DNA of 64,000 nt from an uncultured bacterium (GCA_949283255.1 CASDRS010000013.1:1-64000); one strand, 5' to 3'. Counted from the first letter of the stretch, positions 1-8,222 are shown. Numbers and translations are program-made. Notes: generated from the sequence alone by a model not told the origin.

Positions 1-240
1 TCATTTTTCTGCGGCAGAGTGCCACATCGACATAAAATAAATATTCAATTTTCAAATTTTTGTATCTGCCTGGTCGATGCGACGGATGTTGAGTCTAGCC
101 CAACCCTCTCAAAAATGATATTAATCATTTTTCGCAACAGAGTGCATCTTTCCTGTGGCAGAGTGCCTTTTCCTGCGACATCTCTGAGCATCGGTTTTCG
201 CAACAATCCTAAAATATCACAAATAATCTGATTAGTAAAG
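1..240. repeat. Degenerate direct-repeat patch, no credible gene
   Basis: The words CTGCGGCAGAGTGCC (9-23) and CTGTGGCAGAGTGCC (153-167) differ by one base, and a shorter form (GCAACAGAGTGC) occurs at 134-145. TCATTTTT precedes two of the copies. A perfect 9-bp inverted repeat (AAAAATGAT / ATCATTTTT, loop ATTA) lies at 111-132. Short ORFs exist on both strands but have no ribosome-binding site and no recognisable product. GC-rich words in an AT-rich background look like a dispersed intergenic repeat rather than coding DNA. The surE stop codon lies just to the right, so the inverted repeat could also act as a weak terminator for surE. Confidence 0.5.
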
Positions 241-241
241 C

Positions 242-1033
242 CTAAAACCAATTACAAATATTTTCATCACACAGCTCTTTGTTCAAATCAGCCATAACTT
301 CTTTTCTTGTCATCTCATAAGTTACAGGCGTGATAGAAATTTTATTATCTCTAACAGCTGCTATATCGGTATTGGCACCTTCCGGCTCAGAAATTAATTC
401 TCCTGCCATCCAATAATATACTTTACCCCTTGGGTCAACTCGTTTCTCGTAATTGTCAGTGAACATTTTTCTGCCAAGCTCGGTTATTGCAATACCTGCT
501 ATATCGTCCATATCCAATGCTGGAACATTTACGTTTAATATTGTCTTAGCAGGGAACTGAAACCCTTTTAGCTTATGCAACAAACCTTTAATAAAATTAC
601 CCGTAAATATAAAATCATCGTAATCACAATTCATGCTGGCTAAAGAAACTGCTATACTTGGTACACCTAACATCGCACCTTCCATAGCACAACTCACTGT
701 TCCTGAATACAAAATATCAGCTCCCAAATTAGGACCATGATTTATCCCTGATATAACTAAATCCGGCATTTCTTCAGGCGATAATATCGCATTAATTCCT
801 ATTTTTACACAATCCCCAGGGGTTCCTGTTGTTACCCAAGTTCTTTTTGCACCGCTTATCGTCTCTAACTCCTCTACCCTTAGAGGTGTATGCAAAGTCA
901 AAGAATGCCCTGCCGCACTCCTTTCTCTATCCGGCGCAATTACATATACGTCATGTTCTTCTGCAAGTGCCTTTGTCAAAACTCTTATACCATTAGCTGC
1001 TATCCCGTCATCATTTGATATTAAAATTTTCAT
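242..1033 (-). CDS. surE: 5'/3'-nucleotidase SurE
   Basis: Cytoplasmic metal-dependent nucleoside monophosphate phosphatase of the SurE family. The protein starts MKILISNDDG, with the metal-binding acidic pair at residues 8-9. The other family blocks are present: a Ser at 39 followed by AAGHSLT, TGTPGDC (69-75) and SGINHGPNLG with Asn98. At 263 residues it has the normal length (about 250-265). The start is well supported by AGGGGAAATAAT just before the ATG. It is transcribed alone, away from the intergenic RNA to its right. SurE proteins act on nucleotides during stress and stationary phase; the exact substrate cannot be read from the sequence. Confidence 0.97.
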   Translation of the reverse strand: MKILISNDDGIAANGIRVLTKALAEEHDVYVIAPDRERSAAGHSLTLHTPLRVEELETISGAKRTWVTTGTPGDCVKIGINAILSPEEMPDLVISGINHGPNLGADILYSGTVSCAMEGAMLGVPSIAVSLASMNCDYDDFIFTGNFIKGLLHKLKGFQFPAKTILNVNVPALDMDDIAGIAITELGRKMFTDNYEKRVDPRGKVYYWMAGELISEPEGANTDIAAVRDNKISITPVTYEMTRKEVMADLNKELCDENICNWF

Positions 1034-1189
1034 ATTATTTCCCCTATTTGAGTATTATACTATTCCATCTTAATACTTATAGACGTTTTTTCCAATACCA
1101 AAAATATTAATTTATTAAGATTTGTAACAAATATAAAAAACATAGATTTAATATAGCAATTTTATATAACACAAATTGTTTATATACAT

Positions 1190-1320
1190 GTAACACGAGG
1201 AAAGCTTAAATTTGAGGAATCAAAACAAGAATTTAAGCACACACTACACTTCACACTATTTGAGGAATGAATTTAAAAGTTTGTTCCAAAGTCTCTTCCA
1301 AAAGAAGGGGCTTTTTTTTA
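1190..1320 (+). ncRNA. Candidate small RNA with AGGA-bearing loops
   Basis: The 374-bp gap between surE and the YtxH gene holds no ORF but shows RNA structure. A perfect 9-bp stem (GCTTAAATT 1204-1212 with AATTTAAGC 1230-1238) presents TGAGGAATCAAAACAAG in its loop. The 10-mer TTTGAGGAAT occurs at 1211-1220 and again at 1259-1268, and a third AGGA is at 1198-1201. The segment ends in a plus-strand intrinsic terminator that has no plus-strand gene to serve. A weak TATATA (1181-1186) could be the -10 box. Repeated unpaired AGGA is reminiscent of RNAs that titrate CsrA-type proteins, but that is speculation; the 5' end is uncertain. Confidence 0.45.
1288..1320 (+). terminator. Rho-independent terminator of the candidate RNA
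   Basis: An 11-bp stem (AAAGTCTCTTC / GAAGGGGCTTT, including G-U pairs) with loop CAAAA is followed by a T run on the plus strand. No plus-strand gene precedes it. Confidence 0.7.
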
Positions 1321-1340
1321 TCCTTTTTTTATATGGAAAT

Positions 1341-1387
1341 AAAAAACTCCAAAACCTTCTTTTGAAAAATTGGTTTTAGAGTTTTTT
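1341..1387. terminator. Terminator of the YtxH gene (bidirectional shape)
   Basis: A 16-nt stem with one mismatch (AAAAAACTCCAAAACC / GGTTTTAGAGTTTTTT) lies immediately 3' of the minus-strand YtxH gene, with T runs on both sides. Confidence 0.75.
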
Positions 1388-1407
1388 ACATATTTAAATT
1401 TTATAAC

Positions 1408-1680
1408 TTATGAATTTGCAGGTTCTTCGTTCTTCTTATCAAGAAGTTTTTGCAATTTTTCTCTGATTTCATCGCCTTTTTTCTGCATATCAGAAACTAC
1501 ATCATCAGCCTTTGCCTGAATTTCTTTTACTGTTTCATCAGCACGTCTTGCTGCATCTTTAGCTGAATCTGCTAACATTGCACGAGTCTCTTCACCTGAT
1601 TTTGGAGCAAGCAATATTCCGGCAATTGCGCCTAACGCACCACCAACGATAAAACCTGCTAAAAATTTTGTTGCTGACAT
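1408..1680 (-). CDS. YtxH domain protein
   Basis: Small 90-residue protein with an N-terminal glycine-rich hydrophobic segment (about residues 4-22, FLAGFIVGGALGAIAG) followed by LLAPKSGEETR, the hallmark of YtxH/GvpP-like proteins, then a charged amphipathic helix likely to form a coiled coil. The ATG at 1680 is preceded by AAAGGAGTG; an in-frame upstream Met has no ribosome-binding site, so the shorter start is preferred. YtxH proteins are single-pass membrane or envelope-associated proteins linked to stress in Bacillus; the molecular role is unknown. It is first of a run of four small membrane proteins on the minus strand that includes a second YtxH protein. Confidence 0.85.
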   Translation of the reverse strand: MSATKFLAGFIVGGALGAIAGILLAPKSGEETRAMLADSAKDAARRADETVKEIQAKADDVVSDMQKKGDEIREKLQKLLDKKNEEPANS

Positions 1681-1750
1681 AATATTCACTCCTTTTCTTT
1701 TCAGTAATGATAACAACGATATTCAGGAATTTCATTCCCATTTTAGGCTA

Positions 1751-2110
1751 TTACTTTTTGGCAAACATTTTCCAAGCGATGCTAAATCCTTTAGCTATAC
1801 CTGAAAATAATGTTCCAGTAACGGCCTTCGTCTTTCCAAGCGTACGTTCCACCGCACCCTTAAAACTGTCCATATTTCGGTCAGTACTTTTTACAATACT
1901 ATTTATCGAATGTAAAGTCTCATTTAACTCATATAAAGTAGGCTTCAATTCAGTATTTAATAATATTGAGGTCTGATTAACATTCTTAACCAGTGCCGAC
2001 AAATCAATAAGCAACTTAACAAGAAAACCTGCGACAACAAGAATTATAATTCCCGATACCCAAGCTAGAAAAGTCAACCCTTGATTTAATGCAACTTGAG
2101 AAAAATCCAT
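1751..2110 (-). CDS. DUF948-type membrane protein
   Basis: 119 residues. One transmembrane helix (about residues 13-35) is followed by a long helical, coiled-coil-like region (LSALVKNVNQTS, then repeated NETLHSINSIVKS-type heptads), the architecture of DUF948 proteins. AAGGAAATTTAAATT precedes the ATG. It lies between two YtxH genes, a pairing also common in Firmicutes and Cyanobacteria-related genomes, so a shared envelope-stress role is plausible but unproven. No catalytic motif is visible. Confidence 0.75.
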   Translation of the reverse strand: MDFSQVALNQGLTFLAWVSGIIILVVAGFLVKLLIDLSALVKNVNQTSILLNTELKPTLYELNETLHSINSIVKSTDRNMDSFKGAVERTLGKTKAVTGTLFSGIAKGFSIAWKMFAKK

Positions 2111-2130
2111 AATTTAAATTTCCTTATTTT

Positions 2131-2442
2131 CTAGTATTCAAAATCATTTTCTGCTTCTTCTAATTCTTTTGCTTTCTGAAGCTTATTTGATTTTATCATA
2201 TTACTAAATTTTCTAAATTGCCTTTCAAGCTTATATTTTGCTAAATCTACAGATTCTAAAGCCTGTTTTTTAGCTTCATGTATTGCAGGGGAATTTTTTT
2301 CATAAAATTCACAAGCAGCATCTTTTAGCTGTTTTCTTGACTCTTCACCGGGTTTAGGTGCATATAAAACACCGGCAATAATACCACCGACAACTCCTGC
2401 GATTAAACCAAGTCCAAATGCCAATGATTTATTTTTACTCAT
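2131..2442 (-). CDS. YtxH domain protein (second copy)
   Basis: About 103 residues from the ATG at 2442, which follows GGCAAGGTTATT; a start six codons upstream is possible but has no better ribosome-binding site. It has the same design as the YtxH protein at 1408: a hydrophobic Gly/Ala/Val segment, then LYAPKPGEESRKQL, then a Lys/Glu-rich helix ending in an acidic tail. The two copies flank the DUF948 gene and share the A-P-K-x-G-E-E core, so they are likely paralogues with overlapping function at the membrane. Confidence 0.85.
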   Translation of the reverse strand: MSKNKSLAFGLGLIAGVVGGIIAGVLYAPKPGEESRKQLKDAACEFYEKNSPAIHEAKKQALESVDLAKYKLERQFRKFSNMIKSNKLQKAKELEEAENDFEY

Positions 2443-2505
2443 AATAACCTTGCCTTTCATTTCTGTTTCTTGATTATAACATATTTTAAAAATTTTACAA
2501 GCATT

Positions 2506-2865
2506 TTAGCCCGGAATACTGTCCCAGCAGTCTTTTAAGAAAACTGCGTACTGACAAAACGTTGCTGCTCGCTTAAACTTAGTTTTCAATATCAATAAAA
2601 TCATATATATAACAACAAGATTTACAACACGCTGCCAAAATTCAGCTTTTTTACGTCTTATAAACTTAAACAAATTCTTTATGGATTTCTGAACAAAACA
2701 AAGACCGGATCGCGTTTTTTTAATTCCATCAATTATATCCGGAGCGCAAGCTGCTATTTTTACGTCCAAATCTTTAACACAACGATCTGCCCTGCAAATC
2801 CAATACACTATAAAACCGGCGACTATTAGTTCTGCTATAAAAATTATTGCAATAAATACATACAT
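2506..2865 (-). CDS. Small two-helix membrane protein, unknown function
   Basis: 119 residues that I do not recognise. An N-terminal transmembrane helix (residues 2-24) is followed by a basic, cysteine-containing middle (ICRADRCVKD, IKKTRSG, IRRKK) and a second hydrophobic helix at about residues 82-94 (VVNLVVIYMILLIL). The spacing suggests a hairpin topology with the basic loop in the cytoplasm. It is the most upstream gene of the minus-strand run with DUF948 and two YtxH genes and probably shares their envelope role. It diverges from murT; the 80-bp gap should hold both promoters. Confidence 0.6.
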   Translation of the reverse strand: MYVFIAIIFIAELIVAGFIVYWICRADRCVKDLDVKIAACAPDIIDGIKKTRSGLCFVQKSIKNLFKFIRRKKAEFWQRVVNLVVIYMILLILKTKFKRAATFCQYAVFLKDCWDSIPG

Positions 2866-2944
2866 TTCTTTTTTCTCGAATTTTGTAATATAATTTGATT
2901 ATAAGTTAATTACCATGAAAAAAAATACGTCTAAAGGACTATTT

Positions 2945-4282
2945 ATGAATAAGATTAAATTTTACCTGTCATTACTTATCGCAAGAGGAGCATATTTTGG
3001 AATAAAAGCACTTGCTCACTCATCTGGAACATCATTTGCTGGTAAGATTGTGTTAAAATTTTACCCTGAGTTTTTGTCCCATTGCAATGCGTATATAAAT
3101 AAAAAAAGTATCACAGTCAGCGGAACGAATGGGAAAACTACAACTTCAGGCTTAATCTCACATATCCTCGAAGCGAACAACTGCTCAGTAATCCACAACT
3201 TAAAGGGAGCAAATATGCTAACGGGAGTAGCAAATGTATTTGCCTTAACACTTGCCCCATTCAAAAGATTTGACTATTCAGTAATCGAATCTGATGAAGC
3301 TTACTTAAACAAGCTTTATGACTATATGAAATCAGATTACCTCGTTGTAACAAACCTTTTTAGAGATCAACTCGACAGATACGGAGAACTTACAACAACC
3401 GCAGCTCTGATACAAAAGGCTATAGACAAAAATCCTGAATTAACGCTAATTCTAAATGCAGATGACCCTCTTGTAACAAATTTTGGACTTAACAGAAACA
3501 AAGTTATATACTACGGGATTGAAAATGTTGAATACGATTACGAAATTGAAAAATCAAATGCCCCAACAGAAGTTTTTAACTGTATATGCGGGAAACCTCT
3601 TACATACACCAAACAATTTTTTGCACAGCAAGGGCACTACAGCTGCACTTGCGGATTTAAACGACCTAATTGCGATTACGGTGCAGATGTAAAAATCTTC
3701 CACGACCACTCAATTATAAATGTAAAAACTCGCGATAATATGTATTCATTCACAACACGTTTGCTTGGGTTGTACAATGCTTACAATACACTTGCAGCGA
3801 TTGCATTTGCTCTGGAAAATAATATTTCACCGCAAACGATACAAAATGCTTTAGACAGCTATAAGTCAATTTTTGGGAGAACCGAAAAAAAACTTATAAA
3901 CGGGCACGAAGCACTAATCCAACTGATAAAAAACCCTACAGGTGCGAGTGAAGTTTTAAAAACAGTCGACTTAAGCTCAAGAATAATTATTGCAATAAAC
4001 GATAACTACGCAGACGGCAGAGACATTTCCTGGTTATGGGACAGCGATTTTGAACAGCTAAAACATACGCAAAAACAAATTATCACATCAGGCTCAAGAG
4101 CAAATGATATGGCAACACGATTAAAATATGCAGGAGTGCCAAGCGAAAAGATAAAAATTTGCCCTGATATTGAAAAAGCGATAAATTGTGCGGTACAATG
4201 TAGTGAACCTGAAGATAAAATAACAATTCTGCCATCATACACCGCATTACTTAAAATAAACAAACTTCATCTAAAAAAATAG
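2945..4282 (+). CDS. murT: MurT-type Mur ligase (lipid II isoglutaminyl synthase subunit)
   Basis: Mur ligase family protein of about 445 residues. The central ATPase motif GTNGKTTT is at about residues 60-67, with NLFRDQLDRYGE further on. A Cys4 zinc ribbon typical of MurT lies at about 213-236 (CICG and SCTCG). The C-terminal domain carries NDNYADGRDISWLWD, the signature block of the MurT C-terminal domain (DUF1727). In known systems MurT pairs with the glutaminase GatD to amidate D-Glu of lipid II. No gatD lies beside it here; pdxJ follows. The start at 2945 is chosen because AAAGGA sits 6 nt before it, whereas the upstream in-frame ATG (2915) lacks a site. Confidence 0.88.
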   Translation: MNKIKFYLSLLIARGAYFGIKALAHSSGTSFAGKIVLKFYPEFLSHCNAYINKKSITVSGTNGKTTTSGLISHILEANNCSVIHNLKGANMLTGVANVFALTLAPFKRFDYSVIESDEAYLNKLYDYMKSDYLVVTNLFRDQLDRYGELTTTAALIQKAIDKNPELTLILNADDPLVTNFGLNRNKVIYYGIENVEYDYEIEKSNAPTEVFNCICGKPLTYTKQFFAQQGHYSCTCGFKRPNCDYGADVKIFHDHSIINVKTRDNMYSFTTRLLGLYNAYNTLAAIAFALENNISPQTIQNALDSYKSIFGRTEKKLINGHEALIQLIKNPTGASEVLKTVDLSSRIIIAINDNYADGRDISWLWDSDFEQLKHTQKQIITSGSRANDMATRLKYAGVPSEKIKICPDIEKAINCAVQCSEPEDKITILPSYTALLKINKLHLKK

Positions 4283-4311
4283 ATTTATTAATAAAGAAAA
4301 GAGGTAACACA

Positions 4312-5022
4312 ATGTTATTAGGCGTAAATATAGATCACGTAGCAACTTTAAGAAACGCAAGAGGGGGCAGTGAACCTAATGTAATAAAAGCTGCTGAGAT
4401 TTGTGAGAACAACGGCGGAACATCAATCACTACGCACTTAAGAGAAGACAGACGCCACATAAAAGACGAAGACGTAAGAACATTAATAAAAACAATAAAG
4501 ACAAAACTAAATCTTGAGATGGCAATGGCAGATGACATCCAAAAGATAGCACTGGAAATAAAACCTCATTCAATTTGCCTTGTCCCAGAAAAAAGACAGG
4601 AAATAACTACAGAAGGTGGACTCGATGTGGCAGGTCAAATTGAGCGAGTTACCAATTTTATCAAACCGCTTATAGATGCAGACATAATTGTTAGCTTATT
4701 CATAGATCCAGACACAAAACAGGTTGAAGCAGCAGCTAAAACAGGAGCACAATTCATAGAAATGCACACTGGCAGATATTCTGAAGCTTATGGAACAAAA
4801 AATGAGGAAGAAGAGTTTCAAAATCTGAAACACGCATCAGAGCTGGCACACAAATTAGGTCTAAAGGTTAACGCAGGCCACGGCTTAAATTATGAAAATG
4901 TACACAGAATGCACGAAATTCCTGGGTTATACGAACTAAATATCGGGCACAGCATAATTTCACGTGCAGTATTTACTGGACTAGCAAACGCGGTCAGAGA
5001 AATGGCAGATTTAATTAAATAA
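4312..5022 (+). CDS. pdxJ: Pyridoxine 5'-phosphate synthase PdxJ
   Basis: 236 residues, the normal family length. PdxJ condenses 1-deoxy-xylulose 5-phosphate with 3-amino-2-oxopropyl phosphate to form pyridoxine 5'-phosphate in the DXP-dependent vitamin B6 pathway. Signatures seen are VNIDHVATLRNARGG near the N terminus (metal/phosphate region), THLREDRRHI around residues 41-50 and the C-terminal NAGHGLNYEN and LNIGHSI phosphate-binding blocks. AGAGGT precedes the ATG. It is 29 nt downstream of murT and 11 nt upstream of a small zinc-finger gene, so probably one transcript. Confidence 0.97.
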   Translation: MLLGVNIDHVATLRNARGGSEPNVIKAAEICENNGGTSITTHLREDRRHIKDEDVRTLIKTIKTKLNLEMAMADDIQKIALEIKPHSICLVPEKRQEITTEGGLDVAGQIERVTNFIKPLIDADIIVSLFIDPDTKQVEAAAKTGAQFIEMHTGRYSEAYGTKNEEEEFQNLKHASELAHKLGLKVNAGHGLNYENVHRMHEIPGLYELNIGHSIISRAVFTGLANAVREMADLIK

Positions 5023-5033
5023 AAAGGAATAAT

Positions 5034-5348
5034 ATGAAAACAGAAGAAGAAATTATTGCAGAAATGCAACAAGTTGTAGCTCAGATGAAAATTGACGACA
5101 TCGAAGATAACCCTGATACGGAATTTGAAACATTCGGATGCGATTGTTGCGGACAAGAAAAGCCCCTAGCAGGTTCTATTGAATATGATGGGTTTAGATT
5201 ATGCAATGAATGCGTACTTTTGGCAGAAACAGGATTTGCACTGAATAAATTTACAAGAATCGAAGACCTCATTAACGCAATGGAAGATAAGAGATTAGAA
5301 GGATTGTGCGATATAATCAAAGAAGAAGAGAAAAAAGAAAAAAACTAA
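5034..5348 (+). CDS. Small zinc-ribbon-like protein, unknown function
   Basis: 104 residues that I do not recognise. A four-cysteine, zinc-ribbon-like unit is visible: C-D-C-C-G near residue 36-39 and L-C-N-E-C near 58-62, separated by about 20 residues. The flanks are acidic and helical (N-terminal KTEEEIIAEMQQ; C-terminal KEEEKKEKN). AAAGGA precedes the ATG 11 nt after pdxJ, so it is probably cotranscribed with murT-pdxJ. No enzyme motif is seen; a protein- or nucleic-acid-binding adaptor is possible. Confidence 0.7.
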   Translation: MKTEEEIIAEMQQVVAQMKIDDIEDNPDTEFETFGCDCCGQEKPLAGSIEYDGFRLCNECVLLAETGFALNKFTRIEDLINAMEDKRLEGLCDIIKEEEKKEKN

Positions 5349-5401
5349 TACTAAAGTATTAAATTTTGTTTACATATAGTTATAAAGAATTAGCAAATGG
5401 G

Positions 5402-5745
5402 TATAATATACATATCCGGTGAAAACCATTAAGAATAAGATTTGTGCAGATTATTATAGATAAAGATGAACATTTATAACAAGCATTTCGTTTTTACTAT
5501 TGGAAAGAATTGATTAAACGTTGTAAACCTAGATTAAAAATCCAGAGTTATGACAGATTATGTAACTTAATAACTTAGTAACCGTGAGATATTCAGTTAC
5601 TGCCAGAGATTAGCTTGAGCTGATAATGGAAATTTATCATTGTGCAACCAAAGGCGCACGAATTGCCTATCAGAGGTGAGTAAATTGACTTAAGTTAACC
5701 TAACTATACAAAAGCAGTATCAGTTAATTCCGCTTTTTCGTTTTT
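5402..5745 (+). ncRNA. Orphan structured RNA of about 330 nt
   Basis: The gap between 5349 and 5777 has no gene but looks like a stand-alone transcript. A consensus TATAAT (5402-5407) would start RNA near 5414, and a 6-bp A-rich/T-rich stem followed by TTTTTCGTTTTT (5710-5745) would end it. Local hairpins are AGTAAC/GTTACT (5577-5582/5596-5601), TGATAA/TTATCA (5621-5626/5634-5639, loop TGGAAAT) and GTGC/GCAC (5642-5645/5656-5659). TAACTTA at 5563 and 5571 can pair with TAAGTTA at 5691-5697. I could not match it to RNase P RNA (no GAGGAAAGTC block), tmRNA, SRP RNA, 6S RNA or common riboswitches. It may instead be a long leader of the downstream glycosidase, though that gene has its own TATAAT at 5751. 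Confidence 0.55.
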
Positions 5746-5777
5746 ATAGTATAATAAATTTGAAAGGGAGGGATATG

Positions 5778-7841
5778 ATGTTCAGAAGAGCTTTATCTAC
5801 AATTTTGCTAATTACACTGACTTTTAACTTTACCAGTCTTAATTCTTTAGCTCTGGAAACGAATTTGAAAAACAAATTTATCAAACATACAGAAAATACT
5901 GAAGTAAAAGAACCTATCACAATAATCCCTGAAAAGCTAGAAAAAGAAATGAAACTCTCAATAAGTAAAATATACGGACCGGAGAGAGTAGATGAAATAT
6001 ACGCAAGAATAGAAAAAATCGCTCAAAAGGCAAAACAAGAAAGATCCGAAAGTTTAAAGAAAGAAGATAAAAACCGAATATCTGACTGGTATAAGGATGA
6101 AGTTATTTATATGTTTTATGCAGACCAATTCGGTGTTCAACCGGGAGGAAAACCAAACACATTTAAAGACGACATCAAAATGCTTGATTATCTCAAAGGC
6201 CTTGGAGTTACGACTTTGTACATACTTCCGTTTGCAGATTCACCTATGGGAGATGCAGGGTTTGACGTAAGGAACCCTAGAAACGTTCGAGCTGATTTAG
6301 GCGGAATGTTTGAATTTCAACAATTTGCAAGTGCAGCACGAGCAAAAGGGTTCAAATTAAAAGCTGATTTGGTACTTAATCACTTTTCAGACCAACACCA
6401 ATGGTTCCAAGATATATTAAAGGGCGACACTTCAAAAATAAACTACTTTGTAGTTCGAGAAGAAATGCCTGAATATACAAAATACAAGGACGAAAAACTA
6501 GGGGTCGTAATAGACTACAAGGAACCGTCTGGAAAGATTTCAAAAAGGAGACTGATTTTCCCTGACTTAACTGACAATAACTATAGAAAAGTAACAGTAA
6601 AAGGAAAAGATTACTATTTTTATCACACATTCTATCCGTTCCAGCTTGATATAAACTGGGAAAATCCTGAAGTATTGTATTATTGCCTTGAAAATATAGC
6701 ATTTTGGGCAAATCAAGGAATAGATATTTTCAGAATGGATGCTATTCCCTACTTGATAAAAGAAGATGGAACTGATGCTGAAAACCTTCCAAAAACACAT
6801 AGAATAATAAAATTACTAAGCGACTTTTTACAAGCGATAGCACCACGCTCAGTAATCCAAGCAGAAGCATGCCAGCATCCGAACAAAATTCTTCCATACT
6901 TTGGAACTGAAAGAAAAATCAAAACAAACATTGACGGAGAAGAAAAGGAACTAACAAGAACAGATGAAGTTCAGATAGCATACCACTTCCCATACATGCC
7001 TGCAATATGGGCATCGTTAATTTCCGCAGACAACAGCTATTTTTGGAAAGCATACAGACAAACTCCTGAAATTCCAAGTTCAACAGCATGGGGCATCTTC
7101 TTGCGAGTACACGACGAACTAACCTTAGAGATGGTAAATGCTAAAACCCGAGAATTGATATATGATGATCTTGCATCAAAAGGAGCATCATTCAGAAAAG
7201 GATATGGCGTAAGCGGTAGATTAGCAAGCTTTTTAGATGGGGACCCTGACAGAATAGGGATGGCATTTTCAATCTTAATGTCAATGCCTGGGATACCTAT
7301 TATATATTATGGTGATGAAATCGGCAGCGTAAACAATTTTGCAAACGCTAAAAAGAGTGCGAAATTACGTGAAAACAAGCAAAAGAACGAAAAAAATCCT
7401 AACAAAAAAGTGGAAATGTTATCTTACTTTGACAGCAGGGATATAAACAGAGGCCCAATAGCTCAGCAAACGTTTATCAATGCGACACAGCAAAAAGGAA
7501 CTTACAGCAATAAAGTATATGAACGAGTAAAAAAACTAATAGCAGTAAGAAAAAACAATCCTGTTATGTCCAGAGGAACATTTGTTGAAATAAAGACTGA
7601 ATCACCTGAAGTATTCGCTTATGTAAGAGAAATTCCTGGAGAAAGAATTGTGGTAATAAACAACTTATCAGACTCCAAAATCAGAGCAACCGTAAACTTC
7701 ATAAATGATGATTTCGGTAAGAAAAGCAAAGACATATATCTAAGAGATCTTTTGACAGATAAAATGGTGAGAGCAAGAGTTCAAAACAAACAACTGTCAG
7801 TAAGATTAAACAGATATGATGCTATGTGGTTAAAATTATAA
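5778..7841 (+). CDS. Secreted GH13 alpha-amylase family glycosidase
   Basis: About 687 residues. The N terminus (MFRRALSTILLITLTFNFTS then LNSLALE) is a Sec signal peptide. The ATG at 5778 is 6 nt after GGAGG; a second ATG three bases earlier is also possible. The GH13 barrel begins near residue 105 (WYKDEVIYMFYADQFG). The catalytic triad can be placed: the nucleophile Asp in FRMDAIP, acid/base Glu in QAEACQ and the transition-state Asp in VHDEL. A C-terminal beta domain follows (YERVKKLIAVRKNNP onwards). The overall look is closer to trehalose-synthase/amylosucrase-like GH13 members than to classic alpha-amylases, so substrate is uncertain; alpha-glucan or alpha-glucosyl sugar hydrolysis outside the cytoplasm is likely. 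Confidence 0.85.
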   Translation: MFRRALSTILLITLTFNFTSLNSLALETNLKNKFIKHTENTEVKEPITIIPEKLEKEMKLSISKIYGPERVDEIYARIEKIAQKAKQERSESLKKEDKNRISDWYKDEVIYMFYADQFGVQPGGKPNTFKDDIKMLDYLKGLGVTTLYILPFADSPMGDAGFDVRNPRNVRADLGGMFEFQQFASAARAKGFKLKADLVLNHFSDQHQWFQDILKGDTSKINYFVVREEMPEYTKYKDEKLGVVIDYKEPSGKISKRRLIFPDLTDNNYRKVTVKGKDYYFYHTFYPFQLDINWENPEVLYYCLENIAFWANQGIDIFRMDAIPYLIKEDGTDAENLPKTHRIIKLLSDFLQAIAPRSVIQAEACQHPNKILPYFGTERKIKTNIDGEEKELTRTDEVQIAYHFPYMPAIWASLISADNSYFWKAYRQTPEIPSSTAWGIFLRVHDELTLEMVNAKTRELIYDDLASKGASFRKGYGVSGRLASFLDGDPDRIGMAFSILMSMPGIPIIYYGDEIGSVNNFANAKKSAKLRENKQKNEKNPNKKVEMLSYFDSRDINRGPIAQQTFINATQQKGTYSNKVYERVKKLIAVRKNNPVMSRGTFVEIKTESPEVFAYVREIPGERIVVINNLSDSKIRATVNFINDDFGKKSKDIYLRDLLTDKMVRARVQNKQLSVRLNRYDAMWLKL

Positions 7842-8222
7842 CTTGACTTGCAAGTCCTTTGGGGTCATAGTCCATATAGTTATATTATGCAATTTAGCAA
7901 CTTCTTTAACACGAGCAAGATAACGGGCATCTGCTTGTCCTCTCTCCATAATAAGAACAATTCCAGCCTGCTTATGGAGCACTATTGAATAATAAAGCGC
8001 CTGCCCAATACTTTCTCCCCACTTCTTTGCAAAATCAAATTCTATAGCATGTGTATCTGTTACACAATCTACACGTGTTTTGTCAGGCAACACAAATTCA
8101 GCAGTGCCATTATGAGCTTTGCACCAAAATTGCTGGTAATCTTTTTCATAATACAAAGTTTTTGAATATACAGGGGCACTTAACATCAAAATTAAGCATG
8201 AAATTAAACAAATCTTTTCCAT
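7836..8222 (-). CDS. Secreted PD-(D/E)XK-like small protein
   Basis: 128 residues with a signal peptide (residues 1-20, ending APVYSK). The mature part contains CVTDTHAIEFDFAKKWGES followed by IGQALYY and a hydrophobic strand AGIVLIM. The D-x13-E-x-D-x2-K-like pattern and the following helix resemble restriction-endonuclease-like folds of a family of small exported proteins; function is not established. The tail overlaps the end of the convergent glycosidase by 6 bp. There is no Shine-Dalgarno; a TATAAT (8235 down to 8230 on the minus strand) sits 7 nt before the ATG, so the mRNA is probably leaderless. Confidence 0.6.
   Translation of the reverse strand: MEKICLISCLILMLSAPVYSKTLYYEKDYQQFWCKAHNGTAEFVLPDKTRVDCVTDTHAIEFDFAKKWGESIGQALYYSIVLHKQAGIVLIMERGQADARYLARVKEVAKLHNITIWTMTPKDLQVKL

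Noticed and set aside
19-251. Short ORFs on both strands in the first 250 bp
   Set aside because: They cover the repeat patch, lack ribosome-binding sites and have no recognisable product.
5402-5745. RNase P RNA, tmRNA, SRP RNA, 6S RNA or a c-di-AMP/cobalamin riboswitch in the orphan RNA
   Set aside because: None of the invariant blocks of these classes could be found by eye, so only an unnamed structured RNA is claimed.
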